Part shown: positions 53,901-64,000 of the stretch, piece after piece | How the letters are laid out: every line of letters begins with the position of its first letter | Position numbering within the stretch: position 1 is the first letter of the stretch | Source of the DNA: Gavia stellata | Lineage: Eukaryota > Chordata > Aves > Gaviiformes > Gaviidae | Length of the DNA: 64,000 bases | Direction: 5' to 3' | Assembly (NCBI RefSeq): GCF_030936135.1 | Contig: NC_082600.1 | Coordinates: 26,109,943-26,173,942, forward strand | The notes under the pieces: generated by a model | The model's database searches: none | What the model was told of the DNA's origin: nothing | What the model saw: only the letters and a program-made list of their open reading frames with translations | Position numbers and translations under genes: made by a program

Positions 53901-56384
53901 CAGGAAGACACTGGCAGAGCAGGGACTTAATGTGAGTTTTCTCCCAAGCAGCAAGCCAACCTTCTTTTATTTTGTTTCTAGGCTACATAAATTGCAAGTA
54001 AATAAAAATTCTGTGCATCTGGAAAGACTTCTTCAATATTTTTTGGAAAGTCAGTTAATTCCTGTAACAAGATGGGTTTGGGGAACTGGAGAGAATTGGT
54101 TGGAATGGGATTAGTTATGCTAAGGAAATGCTTAGTTTGTTTTTCACTGTTGGAAATGCAGTTAAAATTTTGCTGGATCAGACTTCCATCCTGCTTTTGT
54201 TCATTGAAGTTAGAGTAGGAATGCATAGATCTGCCCTATTATGTCATAGACTGGAAGGAATTTTTATACATTGAGGAATGTATTAGAAGAATATTAGTAA
54301 AATGTTTCATTAAAAAATGGATTTATCTCTATTAAGAAATGGTACATTCTTTTTGTCAGTGTTGATCTCCCAGTTCGTGATTCAGCCCCCCTCCCCCGTT
54401 ACTAGTTCATAGTCCTATTGTGCCCAACTTACTAACTGACAACAATGTGAAGATGGTGTTATTTTGAATATGGTGTTATTTTTTTGTGCTCTCTGCAGTG
54501 TGGAAGCATTTTCTAGTTTGTACAATGTATTAGTAGCGTTCTATCCCATCCTTGAAAGCACAGGAAGTGTGAGGAAACTGGAGTGTTAGTGGGTGCAGCT
54601 GTAGTGTGTTCCTGATGCCAAAATCCCACCTTTTGCCTTAGCAGTAACATCAACACTTAATGTAGAGAATGGCTGAAAAACTCCACATGCAATTTTTTAA
54701 ATTGAGTTCCATTAAAATTCCTCATGAGAGGGGAACAATTCTCTGACTGAAAAGTGGAAAAGCTTGTGGAGAGAACAAAACTTTTTGAAAAGTGTAGGAG
54801 TTGGCAGCACTCTCCAAACTGAGCTTCTGCAAACTCTTGAGTTATACGTTGCATAAGAAAAGGACCTGAGAGGCTGCACTAGTGTCCTAGTTTGCGCTTT
54901 GCTTGAGTTTAAGAGTGTGCACTTCCTGTTTGTTAAAAAGTACTGCGTTTTGAAGACCTAAGTTTAACCAGGTTGATGAGAGCCACGGAATTAACCATTC
55001 AAGCTGGAGATGCTCAGACAAGGTGATTTGTAAGTGGAACCTTTATTCTTGGCTTCTTTCTCCAGTCTATTTCCCAGAAATAAAACATATAGGCCCTTAA
55101 GAAAAGAAAATGCACTTCCCAATATGAAAGTGGTCTAGAATACAGCTCTGCTTTTATTTTACCAATGTCTCAATCTTTCCTCTTCGCTTCCTTCCCAGGT
55201 ATGTCTCCTTGCTTAGAGGAAAGATGGCACATTAGGATGCCAAACAAAGATCAGAAAACAATGCACAGGAAGTATTCTGAAGAGAATCCCAGCCAAATTA
55301 TGACAAATCCAGCCCTACCCTTAAAGAATTTTACAGTGCAGTTCTTCGCTGTTACCCTGGTTTGCTGAAACGTGCTAATCTCCTAGTAATGATACTTTTG
55401 CATTCACTAATGCGTTACATTGTTTTGTAGGTATCATGCCATCTATTCATACAGAGAGAGTTTGTTAACTGCAGATTTTGGAGGTAGGGTTGGGTTTACC
55501 TGGAAGTTAAGGCGTAGTACAAAGAGCTGATATTTTTAGCTGACTGTGGACTAAAAAGATAAGTTTGCCAAGGCAATATTGTTTCAGGAATATACTGCAG
55601 GGCTCAAGGCTCACAGTCTGGGAGGATAATGGATTCTACAGAGGCTCAAAAGGTGTTGCTTTCTACCCATGTTGTTCACTTTGTTAGTGTTTGAATTGGA
55701 AATTAATTGGACAGTTAATAAATCTGTACCTGTAACTACAGAGATTATATTTTTTCACTCTCTCCAACTGGAAGTGGTGCTGAATCTAAGGTTCAGCTCC
55801 AAAACACCTTGACCTGTGAGCATTTGAAAGCTAGATTTTTTTTACTTCAGGCTTACAAAGAGGCTGTGTTTGTGAAAGCTGTGTGCCATATTTGATAAAT
55901 AGTCTATTTCTCTGTAGAGTGATTATTTAGCTTTTTCCCCGGGTAAAAATGTTAGAGGTCGTAGGCATGAGAACAAAATGGGAGGAGTGACATCTAGTGG
56001 TTAGTAATGAAAAAGTGCGTAATTAAAATTGGTCTCAGAACAATGAAAAGTAAGGCAATTCCTAATAAATGGCTTGAGATTCACTTAGAATTTATAAAAC
56101 TGAAAATTTAGAGATCATTTCTGATCAGTGCAACTTTTCCTGTGTGCTGTCAGCCTCTGGTGAGCAGCAATTTTCTTGCTTGATGACTGATGCCAAGGAG
56201 TTAGTTTGATATCTGATGCCATGGCCTGGTTACTCTCAACACGTTCTAATGTCTTGCTGTTTCTGTTTTCTATTTCATTGTTTGTTTGTTTTTAGGAATA
56301 TTTTTACATGGCCATCCCTTTCCCACAACCAGAAAGACTTCAGGATCATATGGTTTTATGATTTTTTTTTTTCTTTAGGGCATT
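50923..56384. other. Intergenic, no feature recognised
   Basis: AT-leaning sequence without recognisable coding exons, RNA genes or repeat families. The open frames are short and domain-free. Confidence 0.35.
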
Positions 56385-56487
56385 GGTGGGTTGGTTTTTG
56401 GTGGGTTGGTTTTTGGTGTGTTGTGGCTTGTTGTTGTTGTGTGGTGGGTTGGTTTTTTTTTTTGCCTTTTTTTTTTTTTTTTTTTCA
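56360..56487. repeat. T/G-rich low-complexity tract
   Basis: A strongly T/G-biased stretch. It contains two exact copies of GGTGGGTTGGTTTTT (56385-56399 and 56400-56414) and then a T-run of about 20 bases. It directly precedes a CR1 3' fragment. Confidence 0.8.
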
Positions 56488-56545
56488 GGTTCGACTTGAT
56501 GATCTTACAGGTCTTTTCCAACCGTAGTGATTCTGTGATTCTGTA
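56488..56545 (+). mobile_element. CR1 LINE 3'-end fragment
   Basis: GACTTGATGATCTTACAGGT, then CTTTTCCAACCGTAGTGATT and the tail CTGTGATTCTGTAT, form a CR1 3' terminus in plus orientation, directly after a long T-run. Confidence 0.85.
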
Positions 56546-59500
56546 TGCATTGGAGGGAGGTCATGTCATGAGTAGTTCAGTTGTGAGGAAAAATTATCTG
56601 AAAAGAAACTAATCTCGGCAAAGATCAATTGGTTTCTTATGTTGAGAACCTAACTTTCTCATTTATTGCTCTTGGTGTTAGAAGAGTTGACACTGTTCAC
56701 TTCCACTGGGAAGGATTCTAGTCCTGGACTGGACATCCATCATCCAGCCCAGGTCTCTGCTAGCTCAGGCAACCTTGTTGGATGCATTCTGTCTAAGGGT
56801 ACAGAGTGGATTACACCTGTATGATGCCTGGTGGAGGAAATGTGTGGTTTTAATAGGTTCTTTCCTGTTGTAATTTCCAAGGTCTCGTTTTCTAGGCTAC
56901 TGGACCAGTGTAACTAATCTTGCTATCAAATACTTATGGATAAATTCCAGCTGTCCGGTTCCCATTGAAGCAGGAGCTAGATAAAATCTCTGTTGCTCCA
57001 GGGCAGTGCTTGGCTTCTTGTGTTATACAACACTATGATTTCAGGTTAAATTTGGAATGCCAAGAAATGAGCTAGTGTATGGTCATATTTTTTAGATCTC
57101 AGTAATGAAAAATGTTGTGCCTTCCCACTGGTCTGGCAGGCTTCAGAGAGAATGGAAACAGACATTTCCTCAGACTTGAGAAAGGAGTGGGCTCCACTGG
57201 AATTAGACCAATCTTTCTCTTATCTGGCTTCCTGGGAAGTCACAAGCATATTCAGAAATCCCCCTGCCCATCCATTATAGTATGAAGTCGGGTAAGTTGT
57301 TGGATCAAGTTTAGACTAGTGGCCACTGCAGTTGAGACAGTAATTAAAATAATATGGCAAAATCTGTGCTCCAGAGGCTCTTGGGCTGTATAGTATATAA
57401 ATACATATGTAGCTATGGAAATTTCGGGGAAAAAAGGTGGCCTTTAGTACCTAGGATGAGCAGTAGCTGTGTCAATCTGTCAGGTCTCATGAGTCTTTGA
57501 TTGGGCCTTGGATACATCCAGATAACTTACCCAGCTTTGTTTCCTTTCAGTTCTTCAGGGATGCAGAAATGGAGAGAGGAAGATAAAGGGATGTGTGGCA
57601 CATGTGCGATGTGTGTTAGTAACATACCCATCACAGCTGCAGGGTCTGAAAGGAGAAGGAAGGAAACAGGTGAAGTCTGTTGTGCTCAGGGGAAGACAGC
57701 ATGTCTTTGAATGCTAGCAAATGGCAGATTTTTCTGTTAAAACTCTGTGCTGTCATACTGTGAGAAAGGGACAGGCTTGTCATTGATAGATACCTCCTTT
57801 ATAAAGCTATAAGGTTAGCTTGTTTGGATGCAAGTTTTGTGGAGAAGTCCATACTACAACAGAGACAAAGCCCAGTGCCATCATTGAGTTCCTCTGGAGC
57901 AGGGAGTGTTACAGACAGGAGCTGCAAGTAGGGAAGAACAGCAAAGGAATTTTTCCAAAACTTCAGTAGTTACAGCTACTGGGTTATGACAGAAACCATT
58001 CTGAATTTAGCTTCAATGCTCTAACAGGTAGCAGAACTTCTTCAAATGTATGCCTATTGCATTATAACTTCTGCACATATTTTTCAAGTATGGTATGTGA
58101 TATGACAGCAATTACAGGTGAAGCCACACCAGCTTCTTTTCCTGCAGTGAGTCAGGCCTCTTAGGCCTATAGTGTCAATGACATTTCTCCAGCCACGGCT
58201 TCATGCATAAAAGCGTAAGAAATGCCTTATTGTGTCAAACCTATGGCCCACGTAGATTAGTATTTCTGCCTTGGACATGACAGCAGGCAATACTATATGG
58301 GCCTAGGACATGATCCTGACCATTTAATGTTATGCATTCTCCTCATTCTTTCACAGCATCCACAGTCACTGGATTAGGATTGTTAGGAGGTACACTTGTG
58401 CCCATTCCCTTACCTGTTTTGGAACTGCTGTCCATAAATGAATCCTCTTTGTAGAGCCTGCTCTTTTTGTCTAGCCTGCTGCTATTATTGATCTCCCCAG
58501 TCCCATGTGACCAGAAATTCACTACTTGCTGTGTTTGTAAAGGAAAGTTATTGCTTTTGTCTGTTTTAAACCTATCGTGCACATAGTTTGAGTGAGTGCC
58601 CATACTTCTGGTATTGCAAGGTTTGGTGAGTAACAGTCCTGCTCTCAATTTCTCCACCGCCTTCATAATTTTGCGGTTCTCAGTTATAACCCCCTTAGCC
58701 TGCATGTCTCCAAATCAAGGAGAGAAATCTCTCCTCATAATGCAGCTGCTCCATTCCCTGACGTCCTGTTGTACAATTCATGTGCTTGTATGAAACACAA
58801 GTGCTTAAATGTGGATACAAATCAGTCTCTCACTAGCTGCATTTCCCAGCTGTCTGTCACAAGGCAGAGTTGGCTGCCCAGTTAAAGCAGCCAGACGGAT
58901 CACAGCGTAACTATTTATTGAGCACCTTCTATTTGACCTTTTTTAAAGCTGTAATAAGCAGATTCCAAGAATACTTGTGGGTTAAACTGCAGCAGCTTTC
59001 TGTGTTTGTGGATGAAGACTGGCCAATTCAGCCATCCCTATGGATGTCTAGCTTTTTCTTGGCCTGAAACCAGCTGTTACAAAGGACCAGATCCTCACTA
59101 GTTGCATGTGGAGTTTCTGGTCATTCGGGTTACAGTGCTGGCCAGTCACCCATTTTTAATTTTTGTCTTGATTCTTGCCTGTCTGATGGCTGAATGTGTA
59201 GAGTCGTTTTTTACTTCTTAGTAGTTAGTACCCTTGCTGTATGTGACAGGATATCCATGGTGAGAATGTGGCCAGCTGCAGGGCAGATACAGGTAGCAGC
59301 CACACTTGGAGGCACTTGCACTGATTTTGGCCAGGACACTGACGCCCTCCATCTTGAGAAGTGGATCTTCAGAGGAAATTGATGCTGCAGGCAGCATCTA
59401 TCAGCTCACTGGTCTCTAAAAAAGGTGGAGGTTACCTTCAGGTTAGTTATGATAAAACTAGTTCTTGTATGTTACTGTTCTTGACTTCTGGCAGCTTATT

Positions 59501-61250
59501 ATAGATTAAGTTGTCTTGGTTTATTGAAACTAATCCAGATATTGTTTTTAATCATAAATTGATGGGTTATTTCCTTCACAGATAACTGAGTAGCTCTTCT
59601 TGGGACCCATGTTGAGCAAAGATCCTTTTCTCAGTTTTAAGTCCTGTAACTGATTTGACTGGATAGTGAAGGGAAGGCTGAAAAGTTTAATTTTATTATA
59701 TTGGTAAGAATTAAAGGCTGTAAAAGAAAAGGTAACTAAGACTAACACTTGGTCTAACTAAACATGTGTGACTATATAGTCTGGTAAGCAGAAGACTACT
59801 AACAGAAAATTTGCTATATTTTTTTTTTGTTTTAGAAAAGTAAAGATTTAAAATACGGAATGAGAGCAAGTGTTGCTTTCAGATATTAATAAAAATTACT
59901 GACTGTGTCCACCTACTCTCATCTTATTGCTGACTTTGCCATATTCATGTGGGAATAGTGTGAGCTACAACAGTTTTGTGTTGCAGTGACCCTATTTGTG
60001 TAAGGCATGGGTCATATTTTCTCTTGCAGGTTCTATATACACAGTGCTATGAAACCTGCAGCACCTTTTCTGGATACATTCTGTACTGGAGTGTCTTTCT
60101 GTCTCTTAATAAGAATAATACTCCCCAGAGTCAGTCTTTGACGTTTCTAGATGCTGCATTTTCACTGCCAAGAACATAACCTCGTTTATCCTTTGCACCA
60201 AATAGTGTCCTGGAAACTTCATAGGTCAAACTAAGCAATGACTACATACCAGAATAAACTCTCACAGACAGCTAGTGAAGAACAAACACGTACATGGTTA
60301 GTTCATCCCGATCTCTCATCTCTTGTTCTCAAAACACTTTCTAAAGACAACCTTAGGAACTAAAATTGTCACCATAAACCATGGACTCAGCGGAGATACT
60401 GTTTTTATAGTGAATGATAATCTTCCTTCCCACAAACTCTCACTGTTTCACACTAGCAATTATCTCTCTCTTTTTCCTTAATAGAAGCACACAATGTTAC
60501 TCCTTCACAGGTACCAGCTGCTTTTTCTCTTGGATGCTTTACCAATGCCTACGTAAGTAAACGCAGAGTTCTTGTTCTCAATATGTACTCAGCTGTACTC
60601 AGAAAGGATTTCTGTTCTTGAAGGCTTTTTTCCAGCTATCATGTTTGGTCTAATAAAAACTACTACACTGGTCTACAAACTCATCTTAGAATAATTTGCA
60701 GCTACTGTGATGCTAATGCTGGAAGGAAAAAAAGTGACTCAGGGCAACTGCTCCCTCTGCTGTGTAATCCTCCTGCCAGAAGTTCTGCACTTCCAGTATT
60801 CATTCAGCTTTGTTTTTCTTGTGACACAGTCATGTTGTTGGGTGTTGATTCCTTGTGCATAGTAGAAATTTTGAGAAACCCTCAATCCTGGGGCTTTTGA
60901 TGACAAAACACTAATGTCTTAGTCACACTGGTGAAAAAGAATCACATTTTTATATTTATAGATATTAGCATAAAATTCAAAATTTTGTAACAATAAAATA
61001 ACTATAAAAAAATTCAAATTCCATGAGGTGTCACATTTATGCATCTTTTAAATACAGTCTTTCTAGGATTTTGGTTTTATGAAGTGACACCACACGAGGA
61101 AATTTTTTATTTAAATGAAAATGGAAACATCCATTGCTTTCAGCAGTTTTTCATGTACAGTAAATACACTGCTACTTGAGCACCTTCCATGTAGCAGAGA
61201 TAGTGTTAATAAAGTTCCTCACTGGTATCTATGTAGCATAGACAGAGCTA
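56546..61250. other. Intergenic, no feature recognised
   Basis: No exon, RNA gene or additional recognisable mobile element was found. Short open frames on both strands lack domains. Confidence 0.35.
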
Positions 61251-61275
61251 ATAGGCTAATAATTCCTTGGTGGTC

Positions 61276-61335
61276 GTGGGGGTTTTTTTGGTGGTTTTTT
61301 TTTGTTTATTTGTTTGTTTGGTTGGGTTTTTTTAG
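61276..61335. repeat. T/G-rich low-complexity tract
   Basis: A run of T-tracts and GTTTGTTTG-like units, similar in composition to the tract at 56.4 kb. It is simple sequence with approximate borders. Confidence 0.7.
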
Positions 61336-61996
61336 CTTTTACTGATTTTATTTTGTTATCTTCCTTCTGGGAAAACTTTTTTTTTTAATGATAGACAAGT
61401 GTGTCAATATTGGTAATGTGATTCCTGTGGTAGACAAGGCATTTCAAAGGGGAAGCAACATTTTCTGGAAGGTCATGCAGCAACTGCCTGATCTGTTGAA
61501 GCCCGTTTTCCAGGCAGATGCCCTAGGAAGAACACTGTGAACTCTCGCAAGTTCCTTGTCCTGGTATTTGTGAACTGGATTGTCCTGGGGGAGTACAGCT
61601 TCAGAATGCTTCAAAGATGGATATTTAATCTTCACTCTAGTTGAGACTTGATCCATAAACGATTGTACAGATAGAGACAGTGGCTTTAAGCAAACATTGA
61701 CTGCATCTGCTTCAGCGCTTTGTTTCTGAGCATTAGTTTGCTTTTAAAGCAGATAATTTACTGCATGCTGGTTCATCTTACAGGGTGATTCTGGTGTGTG
61801 TGAACCACATATGAAATCCTTTGGAAAAAATGGAACCAAAAGCTGTGGTTCCAGGTATGCACCAGGTGCATCCAACCCCCAAGGAACCACAAAAGTCTGA
61901 AGCAAAGATTGGTTCTCCATACTGCAAAGTACTCCAGTGTGTCCTGAACAATCTTGTACCATTAAAAGGCTATCAAACTGTGGAGAACACTTGCAG

Positions 61997-63350
61997 ATTC
62001 ATAGGATCATAGAATAGTTTGGGTTGGAAGGGACTTTAAAGGTCATCTAGTCCAACCCCCTGCAATGAGCAGGGACATCTTCAACTAGATGAGGTTGCTC
62101 AGAGTCCCATCCAACCTGACCTTGAATGTTTCCAGGGATGGGACATCTACCACTTCTCTGGGCAGTGTTTCACCACCCTCATTGTAAAAAATTTCATCCT
62201 TATATCTAGTCTAAATCTACCCTCTTTTAGTTTAAAACCATTACCCCTTGTCCTATTGCAACAGGCCCTAATAAAAAGTTTGCCCCCATCTTTCTTATAA
62301 GCCCCCTTTAAGTATTGGAAGGCTCCAATAAGGTGTCCCTGGAGCCTTCTCTTCTCTAGGCTGAACAACCCCAACTCTCTCAGCCTTTCCTCACAGAAGA
62401 GGTGTTCCATCCCTCTGATCATTTTTGTGGCCCTCCTCTGGACCTGCTCCAACAGCTCCATGTCTTTCCTGTACTGAGGACTCCAGAGCTGGACGCAGTA
62501 CTTGAGGTGGGGTCTCACCAGAGCAGAGTGGAGGGGCAGAATCACATCCCTCAGCTTGCTGGTCATGCTTCTTTTGATGCAGCCCAGGATACGGTTGGCT
62601 TTCTGGGCTGCGGGTGCACATTGTTGGCTTATGTCCAGCTTTTCATCCACGAGTACCCTCAAGTCCTTCTCCTTCTCAGCTGCTCTCAAACCCTTCATCC
62701 CCCAGCCTGTATTGATACCAGGGGTTGCCCCGACCCAGGTGCAGCACCCTGACCGAGGTGTAGGACCCTGCACTTGGCCTTGTTGAACCTCATGAGGTTC
62801 ACATGGGCCCACTTCTTGAGCTTGTCCAGGTCCCTCTGGATGGCATCCCATCCCTCAGGTGTGTCAACCGCACCACTCAGCTTGGTGTCATCTGCAAACT
62901 TGCTGAGGGTACACTTGATCCCACTATGTCATTGATGAAGATATTAAACAGTACTGGTCCCAATACAGGCCTCTGAGGGACACGACTTGTCACTGATCTC
63001 CATCTGGGCATGGAGCCATTGAACACTACCGTCTGGATGCAGCCACCCAACCAATTCCTCATCCACCGAACAGTCTATCCAGGAAATCCATATCTCTCCA
63101 ATTTAGAGAGAAGGATGATGTGGGGGACCATGTCAAAGGCCTTACAGAAGTCCAGATAGATGACAACTGTAGCTCTTCCCTTGTCCGCTGATGTAGTCAC
63201 TTCATCATAGAAGGCCACTAGGTTGGTCAGGCAAGACTTGCCCTTCGTGAAACCATGCTGGCTGTCTCGAATCACCTCCCTGTCTTCCGTGTGCCTTAGC
63301 ATAGCTTCTTGGAGGATCTTCCCAGGCACAGAAGTGAGAAGTGTTTCTTC
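61997..63350 (-). mobile_element. 5'-truncated CR1 LINE, about 1.35 kb
   Basis: The plus strand reads the inverted CR1 3' end at 61997 onward (CATAGAATAGTTTGGGTTGG, then AAGGGACTTTAAAGGTCATC). Sense coding sequence of the reverse transcriptase ORF follows on the minus strand up to about 63.35 kb. The 5' limit is approximate: beyond it the translation no longer resembles CR1. Most CR1 copies are truncated at the 5' end like this. Confidence 0.93.
62147..63350 (-). pseudogene. Damaged CR1 reverse transcriptase ORF2
   Basis: Three minus-strand pieces in different frames together cover the C-terminal half of CR1 ORF2. Piece one (about 63350-63075) has [15 protein letters not shown] and the RT motif [13 protein letters not shown]. 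Piece two (63062-62877) has [14 protein letters not shown] shift follows just after it, so the catalytic FADDTK motif, still visible in another frame near 62.9 kb, is out of phase. Piece three contains [26 protein letters not shown] and [13 protein letters not shown] in the correct frame. The ORF has at least two frameshifts and no 5' half, so it cannot be active. Confidence 0.9.
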
Positions 63351-64000
63351 ATATGCACTTTCGTATTTGCCATTAGCTGCCATCCCTCATCTCTGTGTCT
63401 TTGCTGCTCCTTTCTCCATCCTTCTCCTGGCTTGAAATGCGTTAATTTCTTTAGCTGTCCTATTTCTGTTGCAATCTACTCTTGCTGAACCCCTCCTGTC
63501 TTCTAGCAGCCTCTCTTATTTAAGTATTTGTCCTTTCTGCTGCAGTCTTTTGCAGTTCTGATAAACTCCTTCAGGCTCCCTGAAGATCCAGTGAGATATA
63601 ACGTGAGACTCTGAAGAAACAGTGCTTGTCATTGACCTGTGTAGTGAGAAGTCTGAAAGTTTCTCTGGTGAAAAGATAACCCTGTAGCAAAATCAGGATT
63701 TCTATGCCTCATGCAAGCAGACCAACAATTATTGTTATATTATATTATATTCAAGATGAAGGATCAGTTCTTGAAAACTGGGAGAACAATCATTTTTCAT
63801 GGGCAGTATGCCCTGTTTCAGAGATTTGAAGAGATCTTCGTTTCAGAACACACCACTGACCCTACCACTGACTTTGGGTCCTGGGGTCACCTGGGGTACA
63901 GTGTGGAGGAGAGCATGTTCTCCAGTGGGCTCTGGAGTGTTTGCTCCAGAAGCTTTCCAAGATCTCTTTGATGGCAAATTCAGGCTTACCTCTTGGGCCT
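63351..64000. other. Flank beyond the CR1 copy, no gene recognised
   Basis: Unassigned sequence. A small TATAT-type repeat lies near 63.74 kb. An 86-codon open frame at 63711-63971 has no recognisable domain. Confidence 0.35.

Noticed and set aside
63711..63971. 86-codon plus-strand open frame near the window end
   Set aside because: No domain, begins in repeat-flanking sequence, and has no supporting context.

Overview
This window looks like part of a bird genome. The evidence is CR1 non-LTR retrotransposon copies with the avian-type 3' end (an inverted, damaged copy near 62.0-63.35 kb and three short 3' tails near 49.7, 50.8 and 56.5 kb), GC-rich CpG-island promoters, and multi-exon vertebrate genes. 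The gene order matches the mammalian LRRC74A - ANGEL1 - VASH1 block (human 14q24.3). Another CR1-bearing reptile cannot be strictly excluded.

Layout. About 1.6-8.4 kb holds eight coding exons of LRRC74A on the minus strand (340 residues visible; I did not find the C-terminal exons, which probably lie left of base 1). About 8.4-14.3 kb is intergenic or unassigned 5' LRRC74A sequence. A CpG island at about 14.27-15.06 kb contains the start of ANGEL1 on the plus strand. ANGEL1 is complete: ten coding exons from 14704 to 23619 give a 675-residue exonuclease-endonuclease-phosphatase-fold protein. Its nearest good polyA signal is at 25126. About 25.1-30.5 kb is a tail-to-tail gap. VASH1 is complete on the minus strand: seven coding exons from 45944 down to 35580 give 354 residues with the Cys-His-Ser catalytic triad of tubulin carboxypeptidases. 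Its 3' UTR probably runs to about 30.55 kb, and its CpG-island promoter covers about 45.4-46.8 kb. From 46.8 kb to the end I see no gene, only repeats and unassigned sequence.

Every exon junction of ANGEL1 and VASH1 was checked by hand. The phases close and the totals are whole codons (2028 and 1065 nt including stops). The LRRC74A junctions between visible exons also close (1020 nt).

The genes are neighbours and not a pathway: LRRC74A is an uncharacterised LRR protein, ANGEL1 an RNA-end/deadenylase-family enzyme, and VASH1 a tubulin detyrosinase and angiogenesis regulator. I found no novel multi-gene system. The most interesting signals are two apparent U12-type (minor spliceosome) introns in VASH1, a GC-AG intron in ANGEL1, and several dense motif arrangements in the VASH1 promoter and first intron.
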